This document shows positions 35,013 through 45,565 of a DNA stretch of 64,000 nt, piece by piece. The stretch is from Vicinamibacteria bacterium (lineage in GTDB: Bacteria; Acidobacteriota; Vicinamibacteria; Vicinamibacterales; UBA8438), in the NCBI GenBank assembly GCA_022820825.1, contig JAJEEU010000080.1:62001-126000 (forward strand). Direction: 5' to 3'. Position 1 is the first letter of the stretch. Every line of letters begins with the position of its first letter. Under the pieces are notes generated by a model. It was given only the letters and a program-made list of their open reading frames with translations. It was not told where the DNA came from and searched no databases. The position numbers and the translations under genes are program-made.

Positions 35013-35089
35013 ACGTATTCCTGACCCGCCCGTGACCTGAGCTCGCGGCGGGGCCAGCCGGCAGCCCGGGCTGCTACGGGGTCTCCAGC

Positions 35090-37541
<2,452 letters not shown>

Positions 37542-37564
<23 letters not shown>

Positions 37565-38132
37565 CGCGCGCACCTTCCGTCCCTGGCATCTCTTCGTTCT
37601 GGTCGGCCTGCTGGCGTCCACGGTCGCCGTGCTCGTGGTCCGGCCGGACGACCCGGTCGTGCTGGTGCTGCTGGTGGCGGCCATCGGATCGTCCGCCTGG
37701 GTCGGCTTCATGCTGTACCGCACGCTGTGGCCGCTGGCGGCGTCCGACTTCCAGGACCGCACGGAGATCATCGCCGGCCGGACGCGGGCCGCGCTGGAGC
37801 GGGAGAAGCAGCTCGTGCTGCGGGCGCTCAAGGAGCTCGAGTTCGATCGCGCGATGGGCAAGGTGGCGCCCGCCGACTTCAAGGAGGTGAGCGGGCGGTT
37901 GCGCGCCCGCGCCATGACGTTGATGCAGCAGCTCGACGTCGCCCTGCCGGGCTACCGGGAGGAGATCGAGCGCGAGCTGGCCCGCCGTCTCGCCGCTGCC
38001 GGAGAAGCAGCTCCGGCGGCCGATCCCGAGGGCGGAGCGCCACACCCGGCGTGCGCCGCCTGCGGCACGGCGAACGACCTCGACGCCCGCTTCTGCAAGG
38101 GCTGCGGAGCACGGCTGGAGGCGCCGGCATGA
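37542..38132 (+). CDS. CcmI-like membrane protein with zinc ribbon
   Basis: The 196-aa protein has two N-terminal membrane segments (HLFVLVGLLASTVAVLVV, VVLVLLVAAIGSSAWVGFML), a charged helix with LKELEFDRAMGKVAPADFKEV that resembles the start of CcmI proteins, and a C-terminal zinc ribbon (CAACGTANDLDARFCKGCGARL). CcmI proteins present apocytochrome to CcmH/F. The zinc ribbon in place of a TPR domain is unusual. It starts inside the end of ccmF-ccmH (ATG 37542; ATG 37515 is also in frame) and overlaps the next gene by 4 nt. Confidence 0.7.
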
Positions 38133-39328
38133 CGCGCCTCCTCGGCGCCCTGCTGCTGCTGGTCTTGCCGGCCGGCGCGGGCGCGCAGCCGGATCCGCGG
38201 CAGATGTCGGGCATCCCGCTGCCCGACGCCGAGCTGAACGACGGGACCGTGTCGGTGCGCGTCATCCGCGGGCAGCTCTCGAACAACGTCCCGGACCAGG
38301 TGGTGGAGCTGCGCTCCGGCGACATCGTGGAGCAGGCGACGACCGACGCGGAAGGGCGCGCCACGTTCGCGACGCTGAACCCGGGGCAGCAGGTGCAGGC
38401 CGCCACCGAGCTCGACGGCGAGCGGATCGAATCGCTGCCGTTCGCCGCGCCCGGCCGCGGCGGCGTGCGCCTGATGCTGGTGGGCGCCGATCCGGACCGT
38501 CCCGTGGAGCCGGCCCCGGAGGGGCTGGTGACGTTCGGCGGCGAGTCGTTCGTACAGGTGGAGATCGTCGAGGAAAGCGTGGAGGTGTACTACGTCTTCG
38601 ACGTCAACAACCCCGCCCAGGTGGCCGTGGAGCCGCCGGAGCCGGTGTTGATCGAGCTGCCGGCCGGCGCCCAGGGCGTGACGGTGCTGCCCGGCTCCTC
38701 GCCGCGGACGTCGGTGGACGGCGGCGCCGTGGAGCTGGGCGGTCCGTTCGATCCGGGCGTGACACCGCTGCGCATCGCCTACATCCTGCCGTACAGCGGC
38801 GACCGCCTGGTGCTCGAGCAGGCGCTTCCCATCGACTGGGACTCCGTGCTGCTGTCGGTCGAGAAGCTGGGCGCGGTCGACTACGTGTCGCGGCAGGTCA
38901 ACCGGCGCGTGGAGGTGCCCTCGGAGACGCGCGGCGGAACGGACTACATGCTCGGCTCCGGTCCGCGGGTGGCGGCGGGCACGCCGTTCACCCTGGAGCT
39001 GGCCGGGCTGCCGCACCACAGCCGCATGCCGAGCAACATCGCGCTGGCCATCGCGCTGGCCATCCTCGGCATCGGCGGTTGGGGGGCTGCCGCCGCGCCC
39101 GCCCCATCCGCCGGCGACAAGGGGCGCGACCGGCTCCTGGCCCGCCGCGAGGCGCTTTTCGTGGACCTCGTCAAGGTGGAGCGGCAGCACCGCGCCGGCA
39201 AGATCGGCGCGACGAAGCACAAGTCGCGCCGTGCGGAGCTCTTCCGCGCGCTCGAGCGCGTATATCAGCGGCTGGAGGAAGATGCCGCACCGGCAGTCCC
39301 GACCGGGGCGGGCGCTGCCAACGGGTGA
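38129..39328 (+). CDS. Periplasmic beta-sandwich protein of the ccm operon, unknown function
   Basis: The 399-aa protein has a signal peptide (LLGALLLLVLPAGAGAQ), a carboxypeptidase-regulatory-like segment (VSVRVIRGQLSNNVPDQVVEL, TDAEGRATFATLNPG), further beta-rich sequence, and a membrane helix near residue 310 (NIALAIALAILGIGGWGAAAA). Its basic cytoplasmic helical tail (LLARREALFVDLVKVERQHRAGKIGATKHKSRRAELFRALERVY) resembles the CcmI-like charged helix of the preceding gene. It is translationally coupled on the upstream side and ends 10 nt before ccmA. I know no named Ccm protein of this shape. A role in cytochrome maturation is inferred from position. Confidence 0.7.
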   Translation: MTRLLGALLLLVLPAGAGAQPDPRQMSGIPLPDAELNDGTVSVRVIRGQLSNNVPDQVVELRSGDIVEQATTDAEGRATFATLNPGQQVQAATELDGERIESLPFAAPGRGGVRLMLVGADPDRPVEPAPEGLVTFGGESFVQVEIVEESVEVYYVFDVNNPAQVAVEPPEPVLIELPAGAQGVTVLPGSSPRTSVDGGAVELGGPFDPGVTPLRIAYILPYSGDRLVLEQALPIDWDSVLLSVEKLGAVDYVSRQVNRRVEVPSETRGGTDYMLGSGPRVAAGTPFTLELAGLPHHSRMPSNIALAIALAILGIGGWGAAAAPAPSAGDKGRDRLLARREALFVDLVKVERQHRAGKIGATKHKSRRAELFRALERVYQRLEEDAAPAVPTGAGAANG

Positions 39329-39338
39329 CGGTGTGCGC

Positions 39339-40061
39339 ATGCCGGCGTCCTCCGCATCCTCGTTCGACTTCGATAGCGTCACCGTATCCGGCGTATCGCG
39401 CCACTACGGCCGGCGGCGCGCGCTCTCCGGCGTATCGCTGACGCTGCGGGCCGGCGAGCTGGTGGGACTGCTGGGCCCCAACGGCGCGGGCAAGTCCACG
39501 CTGCTCGGCCTGCTGGCCACGCTGATTCAACCGTCGCGCGGCACGGTGCTGTACGGCGATCAACCGCCGTCGGCGGCGGGTGTGGCGCTGCGCGCCAGGC
39601 TGGGGTTCCTGCCGCACGATCTGCAGCTCTACGCGGAGTTGACGGCCCGCGAGAACCTGGAGTTCTTCGGCGGTCTCCACGGTTTCCACGATCCTGCCGG
39701 ACGCGCCGCCGCCGCCCTGGAACGTGCCGGCCTTGCCGATCGCGCGGACGATCCCGTGCAGGGGTTCTCGCGCGGCATGCGGCAGCGCCTGGCGCTGGAA
39801 CGGACGCTGCTGCACCACCCGCGGCTCGTGCTGCTCGACGAGCCGTTCACCGGCCTGGACGAGGCCTCCGGCCGCGCCCTGGCCGCGCGCCTGCAGACGT
39901 TGGGCCGCGAGCAACGCATCGTGCTGCTGGCGACGCACGACATGGAGGCGGTCGAAGGGCTGCTCGATCGCGTGCTGGTGCTCCGCGAGGGGCGCCTCAC
40001 CGAGCTGCCGGCGCGGGACGCCCCGCTCCGGGAGCGCTACCGCGCGGCGCTGGCGCGCTGA
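39339..40061 (+). CDS. ccmA: Haem exporter ATP-binding protein CcmA
   Basis: The 240-aa ABC ATPase has GLLGPNGAGKSTLLGLLATL (Walker A), FSRGMRQRLALERTLLHHPRLVLLDEPFTGLDE (signature and Walker B) and LATHDMEAVE (H-loop). With CcmB, CcmC and CcmD it releases holo-CcmE from the complex using ATP. Family identity follows from the genes on each side. ATG 39339, 8 nt after the preceding stop, is chosen over the upstream in-frame starts, which lie inside the preceding gene. Confidence 0.92.
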   Translation: MPASSASSFDFDSVTVSGVSRHYGRRRALSGVSLTLRAGELVGLLGPNGAGKSTLLGLLATLIQPSRGTVLYGDQPPSAAGVALRARLGFLPHDLQLYAELTARENLEFFGGLHGFHDPAGRAAAALERAGLADRADDPVQGFSRGMRQRLALERTLLHHPRLVLLDEPFTGLDEASGRALAARLQTLGREQRIVLLATHDMEAVEGLLDRVLVLREGRLTELPARDAPLRERYRAALAR

Positions 40062-40068
40062 CCACGTG

Positions 40069-40752
40069 ATGCCGAACTTCTTCCGGGTGGCCTGGCTCGT
40101 GATGCGCAAGGACCTGACGATCGAAGCGCGCAGTTGGGAGATGGTGTCGACCACCCTGTTCTTCGCCGTCTCCTGCGTGCTCGTCTTCTCGTTCGCATTC
40201 GTGCGCGCCGGCCAGCCGGTGGAGGGGGCGGCGGCGGGCATCCTGTGGATTGCGGTCGCTTTCTCCGGGACGCTCGCGCTGGGACCCACCTTCGACCGCG
40301 AGCGGCACCACGACGCGCTGCGCGGGCTGCTGCTGGCGCCGGTGGAACGCTCCGCCATCTTCTTCGGCAAGTTCCTGGGCGTGGTGCTGCTGATGACCGC
40401 CGTGGAGGTGGTGGTCGCGGTGCTGGTGGCGCTGCTGTTCCAGGCGCCGCTGGCAGCGCACGCCTGGTGGGTCGCCGCCCTGCTGATGCTCGGCAACGTC
40501 GGATTCGCGGCCGTCGGGACGCTGTTCGCGGCGATGCTGGTGCGGACGCGCAGCCGCAGCGTCCTGTTGCCCATCCTGCTGTACCCGATCACGCTGCCGG
40601 CCCTGATCGCCGGGGTGATGGGCACGTCGGCGCTGCTGCAGGCCGAGCCGAACCTCGACCTCGCGCGTTTGTGGGCGGCCATGCTGCTGTGCTTCGACGC
40701 CGTGTTCACGACCCTCGCGCTATGGACATTCGAGCCGGTCATGACAGAATGA
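40069..40752 (+). CDS. ccmB: Haem exporter permease CcmB
   Basis: The 227-aa protein has six membrane segments and the CcmB pattern: KDLTIEARSWEMVSTTLFFAVSCVLVFSF, GILWIAVAFSGTLALGPTFDRERHHDALRGLLLAP and LLPILLYPITLPALIAGV. It is the membrane partner of CcmA. ATG 40069 lies 7 nt after the ccmA stop. The C-terminus overlaps the ccmC start by 4 nt. Confidence 0.93.
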   Translation: MPNFFRVAWLVMRKDLTIEARSWEMVSTTLFFAVSCVLVFSFAFVRAGQPVEGAAAGILWIAVAFSGTLALGPTFDRERHHDALRGLLLAPVERSAIFFGKFLGVVLLMTAVEVVVAVLVALLFQAPLAAHAWWVAALLMLGNVGFAAVGTLFAAMLVRTRSRSVLLPILLYPITLPALIAGVMGTSALLQAEPNLDLARLWAAMLLCFDAVFTTLALWTFEPVMTE

Positions 40753-41435
40753 TTTGCATGATGCAGAGTCAGCGCATGTTCGCGGCGCTGTCCGTGGCGG
40801 GGCTCGTGATGTTCGCGGCGGCCCCGCTCCTGATCGCGCAGGCGCCGTACGAATCGACAATGGGCCTGATCCAGAAGATCTTCTATTTCCACGTGCCAGG
40901 CTGGATCGTCATGTTCCTCGCGGTGTTCATTGCCGGCATCGCCAGCGCCATCCACCTGTTCCGGAACCGGCCCGCGGCCGACCGGCTGGCGCTGGCGGCG
41001 GCGGAGCTGGCGGTGGTGTTCGGCCTCATCGGCCTGGTGACCGGGCCGCTGTGGGCAATCAAGGCGTGGGGCGTCTGGTGGCAGTGGGAGCCGCGACTGA
41101 CCATGTCCCTGATTCTCGAGTTGACCATGTGCGCGTACCTGCTGCTGCGGCGCTACGGCGGCCCCGGCTCCGACAAGCTGGCGGCGGGCGTCGCGATATT
41201 CGCGATGGCGAACGTGCCGTTCGTTTACCTCTCGGTCAACATCTGGCGCACCATTCATCCGGCGACCAGCGTCGTGCCGCAGTTGGCGGGTTCCGCGCCC
41301 GGCATGTTCGGCCCGTTCGTATGGTGCGCGGTGGCCTTTCTGGTCCTGTTCACCGCGATGATGGCGGCGCGGACGCGGCTCGAGGCGCAGCGCGCGCACG
41401 TCGAGCGGTTGCACCTGGCGCTGGAGGAGCGATGA
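40749..41435 (+). CDS. ccmC: Haem handling protein CcmC
   Basis: The 228-aa protein has six membrane segments and the tryptophan-rich haem-binding loop WAIKAWGVWWQWEPRLTMSL, with HVPGWIVMFLAVF and VNIWRTIHP supplying conserved periplasmic His residues. CcmC loads haem onto CcmE. The first ATG (40749) overlaps the ccmB stop. ATG 40758 and ATG 40761 are close alternatives (MICMMQSQRM). Confidence 0.94.
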   Translation: MICMMQSQRMFAALSVAGLVMFAAAPLLIAQAPYESTMGLIQKIFYFHVPGWIVMFLAVFIAGIASAIHLFRNRPAADRLALAAAELAVVFGLIGLVTGPLWAIKAWGVWWQWEPRLTMSLILELTMCAYLLLRRYGGPGSDKLAAGVAIFAMANVPFVYLSVNIWRTIHPATSVVPQLAGSAPGMFGPFVWCAVAFLVLFTAMMAARTRLEAQRAHVERLHLALEER

Positions 41436-41719
41436 ACGGCGTGATGCGGGCAGCGACAGCCGTCATTCTGGTCCTGGTGATGGCCGCGGCAGGGGTGCAC
41501 GGAGCGCAGCCGCAGCCGCCGCAGGAAGAATTCGTCCCGATCGACGAACTGCCGCCCGGCGACCAGATGCCGGCCGCGCCGCTGCTGATCGCCGCCTACG
41601 CCATCGTCTGGGCGGTGGTGTTCGGCTACCTCTGGTCCATCTGGCGGCGCCTGTCGACCGTGGAACGGGAGATGCAGGAGCTGGCGCGGCGGGCGGACGC
41701 CGGAGAACAGGACTCCTAG
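41432..41719 (+). CDS. CcmD-family small membrane protein
   Basis: The 95-aa protein has a signal-like N-terminus (TAVILVLVMAAAGVHGAQ), a short Pro/acidic linker and one membrane helix (PLLIAAYAIVWAVVFGYLWSIWRRLSTVEREMQEL). The helix followed by a charged coiled segment is the CcmD family pattern. CcmD stabilises the CcmABC-CcmE complex. This form is longer than E. coli CcmD because of the cleavable leader and linker. ATG 41432 overlaps the ccmC stop by 4 nt. Confidence 0.8.
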   Translation: MNGVMRAATAVILVLVMAAAGVHGAQPQPPQEEFVPIDELPPGDQMPAAPLLIAAYAIVWAVVFGYLWSIWRRLSTVEREMQELARRADAGEQDS

Positions 41720-41872
41720 ATGTTCGACGGGATGACGGCGGGGCACTTCATCTTCATCCCGTCCGTGCTGCTCGTGGGCGTCGTCATCGGCTGGATTCTC
41801 GGTTCGCGCGCCGCCGCCGACGCCTACGCCGCCGAGTTGAAGCGCCGCGAGGCGCGGGCAGCGCGGCGGTAG
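41720..41872 (+). CDS. 50-aa single-pass membrane ORF at the end of the ccm operon
   Basis: This ORF is too short for the ORF track. ATG follows the ccmD TAG without a gap. It encodes a hydrophobic helix (HFIFIPSVLLVGVVIGWILGS) followed by a basic helix (AAELKRREARAARR). The third-position bias matches its neighbours. It could be an additional assembly subunit of the maturation complex. No family was recognised. Confidence 0.55.
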   Translation: MFDGMTAGHFIFIPSVLLVGVVIGWILGSRAAADAYAAELKRREARAARR

Positions 41873-42093
41873 CGCGCGCGTAGCGCTTCCCGGCGCGCCG
41901 GCTACCGGATATTGGCTTGCGCCTGCCTTGATCGTTTCCCTTCCCGCGGGTCACCGTAGTCCGGGGCTGACCCGGGGAGAAGCACACCGGGCGAGGGCCG
42001 GCGCGACGGTCATGGCTCGTCGCGTCTGTCGCGACCCCTGTTGGGCGGGCGCGCTCCGGGTCGGCTCCGCTTCCCTGCGCGGCCGCGCGCTCA
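41873..42093 (+). other. Intergenic region with no supported gene
   Basis: About 220 nt between the ccm operon end and palindrome copy B. It contains several short GC-rich inverted repeats (for example around CCGGGGCTGACCCGGGG), which may include the ccm operon terminator, but there is no T-tract. I recognise no riboswitch or RNA gene. Confidence 0.4.
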
Positions 42094-42185
42094 ACAGCCC
42101 GTAGCAAGAGTCCCGCGTCGCACCGAGACCGTTCAGGGGGTTTGCATGGACGGTCGAATGCAGCGGGACTCTTGCTACGGGCTGT
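42094..42185 (-). repeat. MITE-like palindrome starting right after a stop codon, copy B
   Basis: ACAGCCCGTAGCAAGAGTCC (42094-42116) and its perfect inverted copy (42163-42185) form a 23-bp stem around a 46-nt centre. Read on the minus strand the arm starts on the base after the aroK TGA. The outer 42 nt agree with copy A at 31198 in all but about four positions, in the opposite orientation. It is too short for a transposase and would need one in trans. As RNA it would form a large hairpin behind aroK. Confidence 0.75.
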
Positions 42186-42685
42186 CAGTAGCCGAGCCAG
42201 TCGCGAATGCGTTCAACGAGCTCGCCGGGAGGGGTCTCCCCGGCGTCGAGGCGCAGGTGGGCGAGCTGATAGGCCGCGCGACGCGCGTGGTACAGCGCCA
42301 GCAGCGTGCCGCGGTCGGTCGCCAGGGGCCGCCGGCCGTCGGAAGGGATGCGCGCGACCACCTGCTCGAAGGAAAGATCCAGCCAGATCGACGCGCCGTC
42401 GTCATTGATGACGCGGCGGTTCTCCGGTTCCACGAACGTGCCGCCGCCGGTGGCCACGACCGCGTGCCGCGACGGCAGGAGCGAGCACAGCACCGTGTGC
42501 TCGATCTCCCGGAAGTACGCCTCGCCGCGCCGCGCGAAGATATCGGCTATGGATTGCCGCTCGCGGGCGACGATCGCATCGTCGATATCCTCGACCTGCC
42601 AGCCGAGGCTCGCGCCGAGGGCGCGGGCCACCGTCGACTTGCCGGCGCCCATGAAACCGACCAGGTAGATCTTGTCCGTCTTCAC
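42185..42685 (-). CDS. aroK: Shikimate kinase
   Basis: The 166-aa kinase has YLVGFMGAGKSTVARALG (Walker A), the shikimate-binding DIDDAIVARE and FREIEHTVLCSL segments, and VVATGGGTFVEPENR. It phosphorylates shikimate in the pathway to chorismate, the precursor used by MqnA. The GTG start overlaps the aroA stop by 4 nt, so the enzyme two steps later in the pathway order is made from the same message. The stop codon touches palindrome copy B. Confidence 0.92.
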   Translation of the reverse strand: MKTDKIYLVGFMGAGKSTVARALGASLGWQVEDIDDAIVARERQSIADIFARRGEAYFREIEHTVLCSLLPSRHAVVATGGGTFVEPENRRVINDDGASIWLDLSFEQVVARIPSDGRRPLATDRGTLLALYHARRAAYQLAHLRLDAGETPPGELVERIRDWLGY

Positions 42686-44019
42686 GCTGGCCGTGCGGGC
42701 TCGCGGACTGCTGCAAGCGCCTCGAAGAAGCCGGGATAGGATACGTCCACTGCCGCGTGTCCCGTAATCGTCGTCGGTCCGGCGGCGGCCAGCGCGGCAA
42801 CGGCGAAGGCCATGGCCATGCGGTGATCGCCGGCCGCGTCCACGACCCCGCCGGTCAGCGCGGCGGGGCGTATCGCGAAGCCGTCGGGACGCTCGTCGAC
42901 TTCCGCGCCGAGCGCGCGCAGTCCGCAGGCCAGCACGGCGATGCGGTCGCTCTCCTTCGCCCGCAACTCCGCGGCGCCGTGAACCTCCAGTGCGCCGCCG
43001 GCGCAGGCTGCCGCGGCCAGCGCCGGCAGCTCGTCGATCACGCCGGGCACCTGGTCCGGGCCGATGCGCAGCGGCCGCCGCGCGCCGTACCGCACGCGAA
43101 CGGTGCCGAACGGCTCGCCGGCCGCGACGCCGGTCTGCGCGACGGCCACGTCCGCACCCATCGCCCGCAGCAGGTCGAGAAACGCGGAGCGGGTCGGATT
43201 CAGACCGACGTCGGCAATCTCCACCGCGGATCCCGGAAGCGCGGCGGCCGCCGACGCCCAGAACGCCGCCGACGACAGGTCGCCCGGTACGCGCAGTTGC
43301 GCCGGTGCGGGGCGCTGGCCTCCGCGCACCGCGATCCGGCCTTGCGCGCGGTGGATGTCGATGCCGAACGCCGGCAGCGCCCGTTCGGTGTGGTCGCGGG
43401 TCGGGACCGGCTCGATCACCTGCGTCGTGCCTGCGGCGTGCAGCCCGGCCAGCAGGACCGCACTCTTGACCTGGGCGCTGGCCACCGGCGGCTCGTACGT
43501 CGCACCCCGCAACGCCGCGCCGCGGATGACGAGCGGCGGCCGGCCGCCGGCAGTCAGGATGCGTGCGCCCATCTTCTCGAGCGGATCGACTATCCGCCGC
43601 ATCGGCCGGCGCTGCAGCGAAGCGTCGCCGGTGATGGTGGTCTCGAACGGGCGGGCCGCCAGGATGCCGGCCAGCAGGCGCATGGTGGTGCCGGAATTGC
43701 CGGCGTCCAGCCGCTCGTGCGCGGGACCAAGCGCGTCCGCCCCGCGCCCGTCGATGACTATCGTGGGTCCGGCGTCTCCGGCGCCGTCGGGTGCGGTGCG
43801 CACATCGACGCCGAGCATCCGGAGGCAGTGCAGGGTGGACGCGCAGTCGGCGCCGGGCGCATAGTTGCGTATGGTGGACGTGCCGTCGGCCAGCGCCGCC
43901 AGCAGCGCGTAGCGGTGTGAGATCGACTTGTCACCGGGAACCTGCAGCCGGCCGCGGACCGGCCCGCCGGGGGTGATGATCACGGCAGGTATGGTACCCT
44001 GAGGCGCCGACGCAAGCAT
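42682..44019 (-). CDS. aroA: 3-phosphoshikimate 1-carboxyvinyltransferase (EPSP synthase)
   Basis: The protein has the EPSP synthase motifs LQVPGDKSISHRYALLAALADG, LDAGNSGTTMRLLAG (PEP-binding) and AKESDRIAVLACGLRALG. It joins PEP to shikimate-3-phosphate. The start is uncertain: ATG 44019 shares the tetranucleotide CATG with the divergent ATG at 44018, giving 445 aa. GTG 43983 would begin VIITPGGPVRGRLQVPGD, closer to the usual family N-terminus. The track start at 44070 lies well inside the divergent gene. Confidence 0.92.
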   Translation of the reverse strand: MLASAPQGTIPAVIITPGGPVRGRLQVPGDKSISHRYALLAALADGTSTIRNYAPGADCASTLHCLRMLGVDVRTAPDGAGDAGPTIVIDGRGADALGPAHERLDAGNSGTTMRLLAGILAARPFETTITGDASLQRRPMRRIVDPLEKMGARILTAGGRPPLVIRGAALRGATYEPPVASAQVKSAVLLAGLHAAGTTQVIEPVPTRDHTERALPAFGIDIHRAQGRIAVRGGQRPAPAQLRVPGDLSSAAFWASAAAALPGSAVEIADVGLNPTRSAFLDLLRAMGADVAVAQTGVAAGEPFGTVRVRYGARRPLRIGPDQVPGVIDELPALAAAACAGGALEVHGAAELRAKESDRIAVLACGLRALGAEVDERPDGFAIRPAALTGGVVDAAGDHRMAMAFAVAALAAAGPTTITGHAAVDVSYPGFFEALAAVREPARPA

Positions 44020-44452
44020 GTCCGACACCTGCCACACCGTGCGCCTGGCGTTTCCCAGCCATCTCGACATGCTGGATTTCGTCCAACTCCTCGGTGATCA
44101 TGCCGGCCGGGCGGGCAACCTCGACGACGACGCGGCGCACCAGATGTGCCTCTCCGTGCGCGAGTCGGTGGTGAACGCGATCACGCACGGCAACACCGGG
44201 GACGAATCGAAGCGGGTCGTCGTCGAATTCCAGTTGGAGCCGGCCGATGCACCGGCGCGGGTCATCGTGCGCGTGCTGGATCAGGGCGCGGGATTCGACG
44301 TGGTGGACGTCCCCGATCCGGTGGCGTCCGAGAACCTTCTCAAGTCGTGCGGCCGCGGTCTCTTCTTCATGCGCAAGTTCATGGACAGCCTGACCTGCCG
44401 GCGCGTTCCAGGCGGCGGGACCGAGGTCCGGATGGTCAAGAAGATCGGTTGA
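44018..44452 (+). CDS. RsbW-type serine kinase/anti-sigma factor
   Basis: The 144-aa protein is a GHKL-fold ATPase: N-box CLSVRESVVNAITHGN, G1 VLDQGAGFDV, G2 GRGLFFMRKFMD and GGGTEVRMVKK. RsbW/SpoIIAB-like proteins phosphorylate STAS antagonists and bind sigma factors, and others serve partner-switching pathways. No STAS or sigma gene is adjacent, so its target is unknown. Its stop overlaps the ATG of the next gene by one base. Confidence 0.85.
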   Translation: MSDTCHTVRLAFPSHLDMLDFVQLLGDHAGRAGNLDDDAAHQMCLSVRESVVNAITHGNTGDESKRVVVEFQLEPADAPARVIVRVLDQGAGFDVVDVPDPVASENLLKSCGRGLFFMRKFMDSLTCRRVPGGGTEVRMVKKIG

Positions 44453-45273
44453 TGGCGGTCGCGCCGGACCTGCTGCAGACGGCCATCGAGATCGTCCTGC
44501 GAGCCGGCGCGATCCAGGTGGCGCGCCGCAGCCGCGCGCTCGAGATCGGGAAGAAGGGACCGATCGATCTCGTGACGCCGGTGGACGTGGAGATCGAGCG
44601 GATGTGCCGCGAAACGATCGCCGCGCGCTATCCGGATCACACCGTTCTCGCCGAGGAGCTGCCGAACGCCGCCGGTGCGGCCGCCGCCGGTCGGCACCGC
44701 TGGATCTTCGATCCGATCGACGGCACGGTGAACTACGCGCACGGACTGCCCGTATTCTGCGCATCGCTGGCGCTGGAGGTCGACGGGCAGATGGAAATCG
44801 GAGCGATCTACGACCCCTCGCGCGAGGAGCTGTTCGTTGCCGAGCGCGGGGCCGGCGCCCGCCTGAACGGCGCGCCGCTGTCGGTGTCGTCGGAAGAGGG
44901 CCTCCTCGACGCCATGCTGTGCACCGGCTTTCCGTACGACGTGCACGACACCGTCGACGAGGTGGTCGGGCTGTTCGGCGCGTTCGTGCGCCGAGCGCGG
45001 GCGGTCCGGCGCCTCGGCTCGGCGGCGCTGGACCTGTGCTACCTGGCCGCGGGCCGGTTCGACGGGTTCTGGGAGCAGCGCCTGCACCCCTGGGACACGG
45101 CCGCGGCGGCGCTGATCGTGGAGGAGGCCGGCGGACAGGTGACGGATCTGGCCGGCCAGCCGTTCACGCCCTTCGACGGCGACATCCTGGCGTCGAACGG
45201 CCGCCTGCACGATCAGATGCTCGCCGTCGTCCGGCAGTTCACCGCGCAGCGTTCACCAGACCGGACGGACTGA
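44452..45273 (+). CDS. Inositol monophosphatase family protein
   Basis: The 273-aa enzyme has the metal-binding motifs EELPNAAG (Glu), WIFDPIDGTVNYAHG (DPIDGT) and HPWDTAAAALIVEEAGG (WDxAA). It belongs to the IMPase/SuhB family, which dephosphorylates inositol-1-phosphate and related sugar phosphates. In some bacteria SuhB also takes part in rRNA antitermination. It is coupled to the RsbW-type gene. Which substrate it uses cannot be told from sequence. Confidence 0.9.
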   Translation: MAVAPDLLQTAIEIVLRAGAIQVARRSRALEIGKKGPIDLVTPVDVEIERMCRETIAARYPDHTVLAEELPNAAGAAAAGRHRWIFDPIDGTVNYAHGLPVFCASLALEVDGQMEIGAIYDPSREELFVAERGAGARLNGAPLSVSSEEGLLDAMLCTGFPYDVHDTVDEVVGLFGAFVRRARAVRRLGSAALDLCYLAAGRFDGFWEQRLHPWDTAAAALIVEEAGGQVTDLAGQPFTPFDGDILASNGRLHDQMLAVVRQFTAQRSPDRTD

Positions 45274-45298
45274 CACCCACCGCGGACAGGTTGCTGCA

Positions 45299-45440
45299 TC
45301 GTTAGATGGGGCTGCGCCCCAAACCCCCGCCGGCCACTCGCGGGGACCCCTTCGCCCCACTCCGTGGCCGGCGGGCCGCGCTGTGCGCGGCCTGGGGACG
45401 GCCGCGTTCGTGCTCGCCGTCCCCCTTGTACTTCACCGTC
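45299..45440 (+). repeat. Dispersed repeat with GGGGCTGCGCCCC core, copy 3
   Basis: It starts ATCGTTAGATGGGGCTGCG, then continues with AAACCCCCG, GGCC, GCGGGGACCCC, CGCCCC and a CCGCGCTGTGCGCGGCC block, ending in a CCCCCTTGTAC tail. The 5' TCGTTAGATGGGG sequence and the order of blocks are the same as in copy 1. It fills most of the gap between the phosphatase gene and the 45566 gene. The rest of 45441-45565 shows no gene. Confidence 0.65.
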
Positions 45441-45565
45441 ATCGTGGTTGCACTCCAAGTCTCCCGGGTTGGCACCGATTGTGCACTCACCTCTTCTGAA
45501 CGCCGGTTGCGGGCGCCTGCCATCGGGTGCGGGCGCGCCGGGCCGGTCATTACCGGAGGAGGATC

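Noticed and set aside
41873-42093. Riboswitch or structured RNA between the ccm and aro genes
   Set aside because: Several inverted repeats are visible, but none matches a known riboswitch core, and both neighbouring operons end here, so terminators are more likely.
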